Shown here: piece by piece, positions 1 through 9,086 of the stretch
Numbering within the stretch: position 1 is the first letter of the stretch
How the letters are laid out: every line of letters starts with the position of its first letter
NCBI GenBank assembly: GCA_963749675.1
Contig: CAVVNT010000001.1
Coordinates: forward strand, 310,001-374,000
Reading direction: 5' to 3'
Length of the DNA stretch: 64,000 nt
Source: Roseitranquillus sp963749675
GTDB lineage: Bacteria; Pseudomonadota; Alphaproteobacteria; Rhodobacterales; Rhodobacteraceae
The notes under the pieces: model-generated
Databases searched by the model: none
Seen by the model: the letters and a program-made list of their open reading frames with translations, nothing else
Told to the model about the DNA's origin: nothing
Made by a program: the position numbers and the translations under genes

Positions 1-845
1 GAGAACCAGGGCGCCGCGTCCAGACACGCCGCGACGCGGTCATGGTTTCGGCGCCCGTCTCTCACGCGCCTCGGCAACTCGGAGAGCTGCGGCCTCAGGA
101 TCGCGGCTGACAGGTTCCCAAGGCGCGTATTGTAGAGCGGCAGCCGATTCTGCCAACGTGCAAAGGCCTCCTGTGCGACCGGGTGCTTCTTCCAATTGTG
201 CTCGTAGGCTCCCGACATGATGATCGCACGCGCCGCGAGTTCGGCGTCATCGGTGACCAGCAGACCTCCCTCGCCGGCGTTGAGCAGCTTGTAGGATTGG
301 AACGAGAAGCACCCGATCTTTCCGATTGTCCCGATCTTCCGGCCCTGCCAGAGGGTCCCGAGCGAGTGCGCCGCATCTTCGACGACTGCCAGGCCGAGCC
401 TGCTGGCCGTGCTCATGATGCTATCCATGTCGGAGGTGTGGCCGCGCATGTGACTGATCAGAACAGCATCGCAAGAGGCTGCTTTTTCGGCAAAGTCGGT
501 GAGGTTGATCCGGTAGTCGGTGCCGCACTCCACGAGCACGGGAACACATCCGGCATGAACGATCGCCGACGGCACGGCCGCGAAGGTGAATGCCGGAACG
601 GCGATGCGGGCCCCCTGCGGCAAATCAAGCGCCTTGAGCGACAGAAACAAGGCCGATGAACACGACGAAACCGCAACCGCGAAGCGCACGCCGAGAAGCT
701 CGGCAAATTCCGCCTCCAGCAATGCGACTGGGGCGGCGGCCGGCGCGGTGTAGCGAAAGAGATCGCCTGACTGCAGCAATCTCTCTATCTCGGCACGCGC
801 GGCGTGTGGTATGGGCTCTGCGCTGTAGGTATCGGGCACTGCCAT
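1..845 (-). CDS. DegT/DnrJ/EryC1/StrS family aminotransferase (partial, C-terminus outside window)
   Basis: About 281 codons are visible from ATG at 845; the frame is still open at base 1, so the C-terminus lies outside the window. The protein begins MAVPDTYSAEPIPHAAR. It shows the family pattern: SSCSSALFLSLKAL near residue 60 (cofactor phosphate binding), EDAAHSLG near residue 160 (PLP-binding Asp) and SFQSYKLLNAGEGG near residue 190, where the Lys would form the Schiff base. Known members are PLP-dependent sugar aminotransferases or dehydratases; here the substrate is unknown. It lies 65 bp downstream of the FAD oxidase on the same strand, so it may be the last gene of that operon, but this is inference. 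Confidence 0.85.
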   Translation of the reverse strand, partial: MAVPDTYSAEPIPHAARAEIERLLQSGDLFRYTAPAAAPVALLEAEFAELLGVRFAVAVSSCSSALFLSLKALDLPQGARIAVPAFTFAAVPSAIVHAGCVPVLVECGTDYRINLTDFAEKAASCDAVLISHMRGHTSDMDSIMSTASRLGLAVVEDAAHSLGTLWQGRKIGTIGKIGCFSFQSYKLLNAGEGGLLVTDDAELAARAIIMSGAYEHNWKKHPVAQEAFARWQNRLPLYNTRLGNLSAAILRPQLSELPRRVRDGRRNHDRVAACLDAAPWF

Positions 846-910
846 GCTTTCAGGTTTCCTGACGATCGTTTTCGGGAAAACTGTAGCGGGGCAGTATGCC
901 TGTTGCGACT

Positions 911-2200
911 CTAAAGGCCCAAACGATCTCTCAGCGCGTACCAAGTCATCGCCAGGGCGAGCACTGGCGAGCGCGCGGCGGTACCTCCGGGGAACGTGGG
1001 CGACGGGGTTGAGGACAGAAGGTCGAAGCGTCCCGCCTCGCCTCCGATCGCCTCCGCAAGAACCCGACCGGCCATGACCGCCATCGCCACGCCATGGCCC
1101 GAATAGCCTGATGCCGACCACACACCGGGGCCGAGCCGCGCGAAGAAAGGCATCCGGCTGCGGGTTATCGCCAGTGTTCCGCCCCAGGCGTGGGTAATCG
1201 TGACGTTCTCCAGTCCGGGATACACGCGCGCCAGAGGTACACGAACCTTCGTCGCAATGTCTTTCGGAAAGCGGTAGCCGTAGCTTTCGCCGCCGCCGAA
1301 CAGGATCCGCCCATCTTCCGTCGGCCGCCAATAGCTCACCACGAACCTGTCGTCGGCCACCGCGACCGGCCGGGCGAGAGGCAATCGGTCGCCCAATGGC
1401 TCCGTCGCGATGACGAAGTTGTTGATCGGCATCACGCGCTTACCCACGTCGGGTGCGAGGAGGCCGAGATAGCCGTTCGCCGCAAGAACGACGTGGTCGG
1501 CGCGTACATGCCCCTCCGCCGTTCGCACGCGTGTGCCGTCGACCGCCAGGACTCGCGACGCCTCGAAGATCCGCGCCCCCTCCGTCTTCGCAAGTCGAGC
1601 GAGGCCGAGTGCCAGGCGCAGAGGATGCAGGTGGCCCGTCGACCAGTCGACCACGCCGCCCGAGAAGGCCTCGGTTCCGATGAGGTTGGCAAGCGCGTGA
1701 CGGTCCAGTGTCTCGATCGCTTCGGCGCCATAGCCTTGGACCAGCAATTCCGCATAGGCCGTCGCTTCGCTCAGATGCGCGGGAGAACGTATCGCCTGCA
1801 CCACACCGTCCTGCCAGCCCGCATCGACCTCCGGCCGATGGGCGAGCTCGCGAACCAGTGCCTTCGCTTCGTCGAAGAGAGTCCACAGCAGCCGCGCCGA
1901 CCCGTCACCGACCATTGCAGCGAGCTCGTCCTGGTGCAGGCGCTGTCCGGTCCCGACCTGACCGCCGTTGCGGCCCGACGCGCCGAACCCGACCCGCTGC
2001 GCTTCGAGCAGGACGACATCGAGACCCGCCTGCGCAAGATGCCACGCCGCCGATAATCCGGTGTAGCCGCCGCCGACGACGCAGACGTCGGCGCGCAGGT
2101 CCCCTTCGAGGTAGGGAAAGGGTGGAAGCGGGTCGGTGGTCTCGGCGTACCAGCTCGGCGGGTAGCACCCCGGCCGATCGTTCGTATCGAGCAGGTTCAT
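911..2200 (-). CDS. FAD-dependent oxidoreductase, gamma-glutamylputrescine oxidase (PuuB)-like
   Basis: A 429-aa DAO-family flavoprotein. The N-terminal dinucleotide-binding motif VCVVGGGYTGLSAAWHL (about residues 39-55) is followed by EAQRVGFGASGRNGGQ, typical of PuuB/OrdL-like oxidases, and near the C-terminus by the FAD-contact region ASGYSGHGV. I chose ATG 2200 because it overlaps the stop of the upstream glutamine synthetase gene by ATGA; a longer in-frame start at 2230 would overlap that gene by about 30 bases. The family oxidises gamma-glutamyl-amines to gamma-glutamyl-aldehydes with release of ammonia and H2O2. Neighbouring ligases and amidotransferase support this role. The exact amine substrate is not determinable. 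Confidence 0.85.
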   Translation of the reverse strand: MNLLDTNDRPGCYPPSWYAETTDPLPPFPYLEGDLRADVCVVGGGYTGLSAAWHLAQAGLDVVLLEAQRVGFGASGRNGGQVGTGQRLHQDELAAMVGDGSARLLWTLFDEAKALVRELAHRPEVDAGWQDGVVQAIRSPAHLSEATAYAELLVQGYGAEAIETLDRHALANLIGTEAFSGGVVDWSTGHLHPLRLALGLARLAKTEGARIFEASRVLAVDGTRVRTAEGHVRADHVVLAANGYLGLLAPDVGKRVMPINNFVIATEPLGDRLPLARPVAVADDRFVVSYWRPTEDGRILFGGGESYGYRFPKDIATKVRVPLARVYPGLENVTITHAWGGTLAITRSRMPFFARLGPGVWSASGYSGHGVAMAVMAGRVLAEAIGGEAGRFDLLSSTPSPTFPGGTAARSPVLALAMTWYALRDRLGL

Positions 2201-3550
2201 ACGTTGAGCAGGAGGTGCTCGCGCTCCCACGGGGAGATGACCTGAAGGAACTCGCGGTACTCTAGTTCCTTCACGCTGGCATAGATGCGGGCGAAGCGTT
2301 CGCCGAGAATCTCATGGATTCTGGAAGGCGGCGCCGAAGAGGTCGAGCGCGTCGCCGAGGCCGCGCGGTATTGCCGCGTCGCGCGTGTATGCGTCACCTG
2401 TGAAGGGGTCGCCTGGCGACTCGGCGGCGACGAGCCCCAGATAGCCGCAGGCCAGCGACGCCGCGATGCCGAGGTAGGGGTTCACGTCCATCCCGGCGAG
2501 GCGGTTCTCGACCCGCCGCGCCTCCGGCTCGCTGATCGGAACCCGGATCCCGGTGGTTCGATTGTCGCGACCCCATTCGAGGTTGATGGGCGCCGCGAAG
2601 TCCGGAACGTAGCGGCGGTAGGAGTTCACGTATGGCGCGAGCAGCGCGATGACGCTCGGCAGGTGCTTCTGCTGCCCGGCGATAAAGTGCCCGAAGGCCG
2701 CCGTCTCGTTCCCCTCGGCATCGGAGAAAATGTTGCGGCCGGTCCTCGTATCGACGACGGAGTGGTGGATGTGCATCGCCGAGCCCGGCTCGTCCTGGAT
2801 GGGCTTGGCCATGAAGGTCGCGAAGCAGTCGTGCCGCAGCGCCGCCTCGCGGATCATCCGCTTGAAGAAGAAGATCTCGTCCGCCAGCCGCACCGGGTCG
2901 CCGTGGCGCAGGTTCATCTCGACCTGACCGGCGCCGCCCTCCTGAAGGATGCCGTCGATCTCGAAGCCCATTGCCTCGGCAAAGTCGTAGATGTCGTCGA
3001 TCACCGTCCCGTATTCATCGACCGCACTCATCGAGTAGGCCTGTCGCGCCGCCGCCTTGCGTCCGGTGCGTCCCATCGGCGGCTCGATCGGCTGGTTCGG
3101 GTCGGTGTTGCGGGCGACGAGATAGAACTCCATCTCCGGCGCCACGATCGGCTGCCAACCCCGCGCGTTGTAGAGCTCGATGACGCGGCGCAGGACGTTG
3201 CGCGGCGCGATCGGCCACGGGCTGCCGTCCTGGTCGTGGATCTCGTGGATGACCTGCAACGTCATGTCCTGCGCCCAGGGCGCGGCGGTCGCGGTCGAGA
3301 AGTCGGGTGTCAAAATCAGGTCGGGCTCGGTGAACGCCTCCGAACCGTCATCGGCCCAGTCCCCGGTGATCGTCTGCAGGAAGATCGAGTTCGGCAGGTA
3401 GAAGCGGGTTTGCGTCGCGAATTTGGAGGCAGGCATCGCCTTGCCCCGCGCGATGCCGGAAAGGTCGGCGACGATGCACTCGACTTCATCGCAGCGCCGG
3501 CCGTCGAGGTAGGCCGTCGCGGCCTCGGGCAAACGGTCGAGCCAGCTCAT
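2197..3550 (-). CDS. glutamine synthetase family protein, gamma-glutamyl-amine ligase-like (frameshifted)
   Basis: Reconstructed length about 450 aa, the normal size for PuuA-like ligases. Family motifs are clear: EMEFYLVARN, GAGQVEMNLRHGDP, SAMHIHHSV, NLEWGRDNRTTGIRVP and NRLAGMDVNPYLGIAASLACGY. The frame starting at 3550 ends prematurely after GDALDLFGAAFQNP. The next frame continues with a perfect family C-terminus, RIHEILGERFARIYASVKEL through WEREHLLLNV, stopping at 2197. Removing one C near 2326 (reverse strand GCCGC[C]TTCC) restores the gene. Its start overlaps the amidotransferase stop by 4 bp and its native stop overlaps the oxidase start by 4 bp, so it is translationally coupled on both sides. 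An error in the sequence is more likely than true decay. Confidence 0.82.
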
Positions 3551-4221
3551 GCGGTCCCCTTGAGAAAGGCAGCGATCCGGTCACCCATGAGCCCGCGATC
3601 CATCCTCTGACCCAGATTCTCTTCCGCAGCGTCGAGCAGGTCGTCGGGCACGGTCCCGCGGCCGCGATGGCGGATCAGGCCGGCCAGCGTCTCGGCATCG
3701 TATTCCGGATGCGGCTGCACCGTGAGGATCCCGTCATAGAGCAAGGCGGCGTAGCGGCAGACGTCGCCTTGGCCGATCACGCGAGCGCCCTGCGGCGGCT
3801 CGACGACCTGATCCTGGTGCCATGCGGTGAGGCAATACATTCGCCCCTCGATCCGGTAGGTCTGCGGTCCGACGGACCACCCGCCCTCGAACTTCTCGAC
3901 CCGGCCGCCGAGGGCCTGCGCGATAATCTGGTGGCCGAAACAGATGCCGACGAGAGGCCGCCCGCTTTCGCGGATCGTCCGGATCAGGTCCTCCAGCGGC
4001 GGTATCCAGGGCAGGTCGTCGTACGCGCCGTGGCGAGACCCGGTGATCAACCAGCCGTCGGCGGCGTCCGGCCCGTCTGGAAAGACGTCGTCGACGACGT
4101 CCCAAGTCTCGAACGTGAAACCGTGACCGCCCAGCAGGCGGCGGAACATCTCGTCGTAGTCGCCCTGTTCTGCGAGTATGGGGTCGGCTGCGTGGCCGGT
4201 CTGCAAGATGCCGATTTTCAT
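3547..4221 (-). CDS. class-I glutamine amidotransferase
   Basis: A 224-aa stand-alone GATase1 domain. The nucleophile elbow is GICFGHQIIAQALGG (Cys near residue 92) and the catalytic His-Glu pair is in VQPHPEY near residue 168. ITGSRHGAYDD, an oxyanion-region motif of stand-alone members, sits near residue 60. Proteins of this kind occur in polyamine or amine operons, where they could hydrolyse a gamma-glutamyl amide as PuuD does, although PuuD itself belongs to a different peptidase C26 subgroup. The stop overlaps the start of the glutamine-synthetase-like gene by 4 bp. The ATG at 4221 is the only plausible start; the gap to the upstream ligase is 42 bp. The function as gamma-glutamyl hydrolase is inferred from context. 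Confidence 0.8.
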   Translation of the reverse strand: MKIGILQTGHAADPILAEQGDYDEMFRRLLGGHGFTFETWDVVDDVFPDGPDAADGWLITGSRHGAYDDLPWIPPLEDLIRTIRESGRPLVGICFGHQIIAQALGGRVEKFEGGWSVGPQTYRIEGRMYCLTAWHQDQVVEPPQGARVIGQGDVCRYAALLYDGILTVQPHPEYDAETLAGLIRHRGRGTVPDDLLDAAEENLGQRMDRGLMGDRIAAFLKGTA

Positions 4222-4263
4222 GGGTCTTCCGAGGGATTTGCGGGCACGTGCTTATCCCGCCGG

Positions 4264-5592
4264 TCAGACAGTGTCGAGATAGAGGTCCACGCGCTCCGTC
4301 TGGGAGAGCTCGTCGTAGTAGGTCCGCTCCTGCTTCTTGGTCATCAGGTAGTTGCGGACGAGGCCGCGTGGCAGGATGCGCTGCATCCGCTCACTTGTCT
4401 CGAACGCAGCGATCGCGCTCTCCCAGTCGCGGGGCATCTGCGGCAGGTCCATCTCGTAGGCGTTGCCGGTGACGGGTTCCGGCGGCTCCGTCCCGTCCTC
4501 GATCCCGGCTAGGGCAGCGCCGAGGATCACCGCGAGGAGCAGGTAGGGGTTCACGTCGCCGCCCGCGACCCGATGCTCGATCCGCCGCGCGGCAGTGCTC
4601 CCTGCCGGGATGCGGATCGCTGCCGTTCTGTTCTCGTATGACCAGCACAGACCGGTGGGTGCATGCGCGCCCGGGACCAGCCGGTCGTAGCTGTTTCCAT
4701 GCGGTGCGAAGACGAGGGCCGATGGAGACATGGCCGTGAGACATCCCGCTACGGCCTGGCGCAGCGTGTCCGTCCCGCGTGGTCCACCATCGTCGAAGAT
4801 GTTGCGGCCGTCCCGGTCAAGCACGCTGAAATGGACGTGCATGCCGTTGCCCGAGTAGTCCTCGTATGGCTTGGCCATGAAGCTCGCGGCGAAGCCGAAC
4901 TTCCGCGCCATCCCGCGCAGCAGGAGCTTGAAGAGCCAGGCGTCGTCGGCGGCCTTGAGGGCGGGGCCATGGACGAGGTTGATCTCGTACTGCCCCAATC
5001 CTGCCTCGCTGATCGCGGTCTCGGCCGGGATGTCCATCGCCTCGCAGGCGTCATAAAGCTCGTTGAAGAAGATGTCGAATGCGTCGAGCGCGCGGAGCGA
5101 CAGGATCTCTCCTCCGAGGCGCCGCTTCCCCGAGCGGGGGGACGGCGGCGGTTGCAGCTCCTCCCCGCTGTCGTCGATGAGGTAGAATTCGAGCTCCGTG
5201 GCCACCACCGGACGCCAGCCGCGCTCCTCGTACCGATGCAGAACCGCGGCGAGGGCGTGACGGGGGTCGCCGTAGAAGGGGCCGCCATCCTCGAGATACA
5301 TCCACGCCGGAAGCAACGCCGATTGCGTCGAAAGCCATGGCATCGGGACGAAGCCCCGATCCGTCGGGTAGAGGATCCCGTCACGGTCGCCGGTGTCGAA
5401 GACTAGCGGCGAGTTCTCGATGTCATCGCCCCAGATGTCGACGTTGAGCACGCTCATCGGCATGCGCGCGCCCTCGCTGCGGATCTTCTCGGCGAAGCGG
5501 GCCGGGAGCCTCTTGCCGCGGGCCTGGCCGTTGAGATCGGCCACGGCGATGTGAACGGTCCTGACCTCGGGATGCTCGGCAAGCCAGCTCAT
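4264..5592 (-). CDS. second glutamine synthetase family ligase
   Basis: An intact 442-aa paralogue of the ligase at 2197-3550. Both start with MSWL. Motifs in order: ELEFYLIDDSGEE (metal-binding Glu), GLGQYEINLVHGP, GNGMHVHFSVLD, CWSYENRTAAIRIP and HRVAGGDVNPYLLL. ATG 5592 overlaps the stop of the upstream permease gene by 4 bp (ATGA), which fixes the start; the same frame stays open far upstream but that part shadows the permease. GS-family ligases of this subgroup activate glutamate and couple it to an amine rather than to ammonia. Two tandem copies suggest two amine substrates or a heteromeric enzyme, which cannot be decided here. Confidence 0.87.
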   Translation of the reverse strand: MSWLAEHPEVRTVHIAVADLNGQARGKRLPARFAEKIRSEGARMPMSVLNVDIWGDDIENSPLVFDTGDRDGILYPTDRGFVPMPWLSTQSALLPAWMYLEDGGPFYGDPRHALAAVLHRYEERGWRPVVATELEFYLIDDSGEELQPPPSPRSGKRRLGGEILSLRALDAFDIFFNELYDACEAMDIPAETAISEAGLGQYEINLVHGPALKAADDAWLFKLLLRGMARKFGFAASFMAKPYEDYSGNGMHVHFSVLDRDGRNIFDDGGPRGTDTLRQAVAGCLTAMSPSALVFAPHGNSYDRLVPGAHAPTGLCWSYENRTAAIRIPAGSTAARRIEHRVAGGDVNPYLLLAVILGAALAGIEDGTEPPEPVTGNAYEMDLPQMPRDWESAIAAFETSERMQRILPRGLVRNYLMTKKQERTYYDELSQTERVDLYLDTV

Positions 5593-6416
5593 CGGACGAG
5601 CAGCGGCCGGTAGCGTACGCGCGATCGCGTCTCCTGCGGCATGTGCCGGTTGAGCCGGCGGTTGACGAAACCGAAGAGCGCGATGACGGCGAGCGTCAGC
5701 AGGATGAAGTAGCCCGCCACGATCGGGTAGGGAACGAACGGGTTGAACGTCTTGTCGGCGAAGTAGCTCGCGTAATAGAGCGCGTCTCCCTTTTGTTGCC
5801 ACGCGGGAAAGCCGCTGAAGAAGACCAGGGTCGTCGCGTGGAACAGGAAGATCGCCTCGTTCGTGTAGGCGGGCCAGGCGAGGCGCAGCATCGTCGGCCA
5901 GACGACGCGTCGGAACTTGGCCCAGCCGGTCATGCCGAAGGCATCCGCCGCCTCGACATCGCCGCGCGGCACGGAGCGCAGCGCGCCGTAGAAGATCTCG
6001 GCGGAGTAGGCGGCGGTGTTGAGGAACAGAACGAAGAGCGCGCCGGCCCAGGCGCGGGTCGTCCAGGACGTCTCGATGGTGATGCCGAGGACGTCGATGC
6101 CGGCCCTCGGCAGCAGGACCAGCGCCTCGTAGGCGAGGAAGAACTGGATGAACAGGGGCGAGCCGCGGAAGAGGAAAATGAACCACTCCGCAGGCTTTCT
6201 AAGCCAGAAGCGCCACGAATCCTTCGCCATCGCGAGGGCTGTGGCGAAGAAGAAGCCGAGGATCAACGCCACGACCCCGAAGTAGATGTTCCACAGAAGA
6301 CCCGAGCCGATCAGCACGAACTGGTCGCATAGCGTGAAGTCCGACCTCGGCAGCAGACGCTCGCCGATGCCGATGGACCTCAACCCATAGGCCTGGATCG
6401 TTTCGATGCAGTTCAT
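5589..6416 (-). CDS. ABC transporter permease, polar amino-acid/opine (HisM) type
   Basis: A 275-aa inner-membrane protein with several hydrophobic spans, starting MNCIETIQAYGL at 6416. The frame is open far upstream (to 6986), but that part is a shadow of the second permease; the ATG at 6416 overlaps that gene's stop by 4 bp. The binding-protein-dependent transport motif, the EAA loop, is recognisable as DVEAADAFGMTGWAKFRRVV at about residues 152-171, where it would contact the ATPase. Together with the other permease, the periplasmic protein and the ATPase it makes a complete importer for an amino-acid-like or amine substrate. Confidence 0.88.
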   Translation of the reverse strand: MNCIETIQAYGLRSIGIGERLLPRSDFTLCDQFVLIGSGLLWNIYFGVVALILGFFFATALAMAKDSWRFWLRKPAEWFIFLFRGSPLFIQFFLAYEALVLLPRAGIDVLGITIETSWTTRAWAGALFVLFLNTAAYSAEIFYGALRSVPRGDVEAADAFGMTGWAKFRRVVWPTMLRLAWPAYTNEAIFLFHATTLVFFSGFPAWQQKGDALYYASYFADKTFNPFVPYPIVAGYFILLTLAVIALFGFVNRRLNRHMPQETRSRVRYRPLLVR

Positions 6417-7306
6417 GCCGCTCCCGCCAGGGCGCGGCCGCCCAGCGCCGTGCCGCCGACCGTCGCCTGACCGTGACTGAGGCGGCGGGTCAGGCGCGCG
6501 AGGACGATCTCGCTCACCTTCGTGAGCGCGAGGTAGAAGGCGAGAAGGCCCAGAAAGTACCAGAGCCTCCAGTCCGGATGCGGGTAGGTGAACGCCGACG
6601 TCTTCGCTCCACCGAGCTCTCGTGCCCAGTAGACGATGTCTTCCACCCCGAGCAGGAACAGCAGCGGCGTCGCCTTGATGAGGATCATCCAGAGGTTCGA
6701 CAGGCCGGGCAGCGCGTAGACCCACATCTGCGGCACGAGCACCCTCCAGAAGGTCTGCCGTCGGGTCATTCCGTAGGCCTCGGCCGTCTCGATCTGGGTC
6801 TTCGGCACGGCGCGCATCGCGCCGTAGAGGACGTTTGCCGCGAACGCGCCGAAGACGATGGCGAACGTCAGGACCGCCAGCGAAAATCCGTAGACCTCGT
6901 GTACCCATTGCGGGGACGAGGAGAGCGGCAGCTTGGCCGCGGAACACACGACGAAATCGTTGCCCTGGCGGACCGGCTGATCCCACTCAGGGCAGACCAC
7001 CTGATGACGCAGCCACTCGAAAGCCTGGTCGAGCGCGATCACGAAGAAGAGGAAGAAGACGATGTCGGGGACGCCGCGAACGATCGCGGTATAGCCCTTG
7101 CCGAGCCAGCGCAGAGGCAAGACCGGCGACCGCGCCGCGACGGCGCCTGCAAAGCCGAAGGCGAGGGCGATCGGTGCGGTGACGGCGAGCAGGATCAAGA
7201 CGGTCAGGAACGAGCCGTAGAACGCCATGTGCTTGCCGCTCGTGAGGTAGCAAGCGAACCAGGCGAAACGTTCGAGCGTCGCGGGATCGGCGCAGAAGCC
7301 GGACAT
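6413..7306 (-). CDS. ABC transporter permease, polar amino-acid/opine (HisQ) type
   Basis: A 297-aa membrane protein. I start it at ATG 7306 (MSGFCADPATLERF); an in-frame ATG at 7372 exists, but its extension is low-complexity and sits next to a homopolymer run. Hydrophobic spans begin near residue 26 (FYGSFLTVLILLAV). The EAA loop QIETAEAYGMTRRQTFWRVL lies near residue 180. A loop rich in Cys and charged residues (VVCPEWDQPVRQGNDFVVC) between early membrane segments is unusual and probably periplasmic. The stop overlaps the next permease start by 4 bp. It is separated by about 150 bp from the binding-protein gene, so a separate promoter or processing site may lie there. Confidence 0.87.
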   Translation of the reverse strand: MSGFCADPATLERFAWFACYLTSGKHMAFYGSFLTVLILLAVTAPIALAFGFAGAVAARSPVLPLRWLGKGYTAIVRGVPDIVFFLFFVIALDQAFEWLRHQVVCPEWDQPVRQGNDFVVCSAAKLPLSSSPQWVHEVYGFSLAVLTFAIVFGAFAANVLYGAMRAVPKTQIETAEAYGMTRRQTFWRVLVPQMWVYALPGLSNLWMILIKATPLLFLLGVEDIVYWARELGGAKTSAFTYPHPDWRLWYFLGLLAFYLALTKVSEIVLARLTRRLSHGQATVGGTALGGRALAGAA

Positions 7307-7454
7307 CAGCCGAGGCCCCGTAGGTCGGTGAGAAGGGAGGGGAGTTGTTCCCCCCCCCGAGCCGTTCGGCACCTCCCCAAGGTGACAATTTCAACGCAAA
7401 CAAGCGCCGCCCGGGGAGCGTGGCACTCCGAACGTCTGCGGCGCGACATCGACG

Positions 7455-8183
7455 TCACTCGTAGACTTGCGCGTCGTCGCCGAACCACTTGACGATCATC
7501 TCATTCAAGGTGCCGTCGGCCTTCAGCTCGCCGATGATCTGGTCGAAGGTCTGCTTGAGCTCCGCGTCGCTCTCGCGAAGACCCATCCCGACGCCGCCGC
7601 CGAGCTGCACGTCTTCGCCCGCGAACGTGAGCTCCCCGCCCGATTCCGCGACGATCGGAACGAGGTAGTCCTTGTCGGCGAAGACCGCGTCGGCCTCGCC
7701 GTTGCGCACCGCGGCAACGGTCTCGTCCGGCGTCGCGTATTCCACGAGCGTCGCGCCCAACTCCGCCACGTGTGCCGCTTGGATCGTGGCAGTTTGCGCC
7801 GCCACGACGCCCCCATCGAGGTCGGCATCCTCGGAAAGCGCGACGTAGGCCGACGCGGCGGGCGGGATGTAGTTCTGGGTGAAGTCGATCACCTCGTCCC
7901 GCTCGTCGGTGATGCTCATGCCTGCCATGATCGTGTCGTAGTTGCCGGAGACGAGGTTCGGGATGATCGAGTCCCAGTCGTTCGTCACCCACTCGCAGGT
8001 AAGACCCGCCCGCTCGCAAAGCAGGTCGCCGAGCTCGCGCTCGTAGCCGTCGACCTCGCCGGAGTCGTTGATGAAGTTGTACGGGGGATAGGCGCCCTCC
8101 GTGCCCATGCGGACAACGTCCTGTGCAAGCGCGGCGCCGGCAGTCAGAGCCAGCACGGTGCCGGCGGCGATCAGTCTCTTCAT
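7455..8183 (-). CDS. periplasmic substrate-binding protein of amino-acid/polyamine-type ABC transporter
   Basis: A 242-aa family 3 solute-binding protein. The N-terminus MKRLIAAGTVLALTAGAALAQ is a clean Sec signal peptide cleaved after ALA. The mature domain begins VVRMGTEGAYPPYNF, followed by GYERELGDLLCERAG and DWDSIIPNLVSGNYDTIMAGM, all characteristic of HisJ-like proteins. ATG 8183 is preceded by a strong AAGGGAG ribosome site. A larger open frame reaching 9050 is mostly a shadow of the ATPase gene. It lies between the ATPase and permease genes, and its expected ligand is an amine or amino acid fed to the gamma-glutamyl ligases. Confidence 0.92.
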   Translation of the reverse strand: MKRLIAAGTVLALTAGAALAQDVVRMGTEGAYPPYNFINDSGEVDGYERELGDLLCERAGLTCEWVTNDWDSIIPNLVSGNYDTIMAGMSITDERDEVIDFTQNYIPPAASAYVALSEDADLDGGVVAAQTATIQAAHVAELGATLVEYATPDETVAAVRNGEADAVFADKDYLVPIVAESGGELTFAGEDVQLGGGVGMGLRESDAELKQTFDQIIGELKADGTLNEMIVKWFGDDAQVYE

Positions 8184-8203
8184 GTATTTCTCCCTTGTTG
8201 GTC

Positions 8204-8983
8204 TCATGCGGCCTTGCCGGCCGACAGGAATTGGCGAAGTCTCGGTGTCTCTGGATGGTCGAACAGGCGATCGGGGGATCCCTCTTCCGCGATCCGGCCC
8301 TGGTGAAGGAACACGACGTGATCGCTGCAGTTGCGTGCCATCGCCATGTCGTGGGTGACGAGAATCATCGTGCGCCCCTCTTCGGCGAGGGACTGGATGA
8401 CGCGCACGACCTCCTGTTCGAGCTCTGGGTCGAGCGCGGACGTCGGCTCGTCGAAGAGCAAGGCCTTGGGTTCCATGCAAAGCGCGCGCGCGATGGCGGC
8501 ACGCTGCTGCTGCCCGCCCGAGAGCTGTGCTGGGTACGCGTCGCACTTCGAGTCTATGCCCACGCGATCGAGCACGGCGCGCGCACGCGCCTCTACCTCG
8601 TCGCGGTCCTGACGCAGAACTGTAAGCGGAGCCTCCATCACGTTCTGCAGGATGGTCATGTGCGACCAGAGATTGAACTGCTGGAACACCATGGCGAGGT
8701 TGGTGCGGATCCGCGTCACCTGCGACCGGTCCGCCGGTCGCCGCGTCGCGCCCTTGCCGCGCCAGAGGATCGGCTCGCCCTCGAAGATGATCTCTCCCTC
8801 CTGGCTGTCCTCGAGCAGATTGGCGCAGCGAAGGAGAGTCGACTTGCCGGAACCGGACGAGCCGATCACCGACACGACGTGCCCCCGCGGCGCGGCGAGA
8901 TCCACCCCCTTGAGCACCTCGAGCGAGGCGAAGCGCTTGTGGATGTTCTTCAGGTGGATGACTGGGTCGGCGGCTTCGATCAC
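8204..8983 (-). CDS. ABC transporter ATP-binding protein, polar amino-acid (HisP/GlnQ) type
   Basis: A 259-aa ATPase with Walker A GSSGSGKST near residue 42, the Q-loop in NLAMVFQQFNLW, signature LSGGQQQRAAIARAL near residue 154, Walker B ALLFDEPTSALDPE and the switch His in ILVTHDM. It is the first gene of the transporter/ligase operon on the minus strand; its start at 8983 is about 100 bp from the convergently placed next cluster. The binding-protein gene follows 20 bp downstream. It would energise import through the two permeases at 5589-7306. Confidence 0.92.
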   Translation of the reverse strand: MIEAADPVIHLKNIHKRFASLEVLKGVDLAAPRGHVVSVIGSSGSGKSTLLRCANLLEDSQEGEIIFEGEPILWRGKGATRRPADRSQVTRIRTNLAMVFQQFNLWSHMTILQNVMEAPLTVLRQDRDEVEARARAVLDRVGIDSKCDAYPAQLSGGQQQRAAIARALCMEPKALLFDEPTSALDPELEQEVVRVIQSLAEEGRTMILVTHDMAMARNCSDHVVFLHQGRIAEEGSPDRLFDHPETPRLRQFLSAGKAA

Positions 8984-9086
8984 GACAGCTTTCGAGAATG
9001 GAGCGTCGGAAGCGAAGTAAGGCGCGGATGAGGCGCGATTGCAACGTCAATGGGCGCGGTGACGTTAGGTCCGGTGGACCGTGTGC

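Noticed and set aside
2285..3610. 441-codon plus-strand open frame
   Set aside because: It is exactly antisense to a glutamine-synthetase-like gene with clear motifs; high-GC shadow frame.
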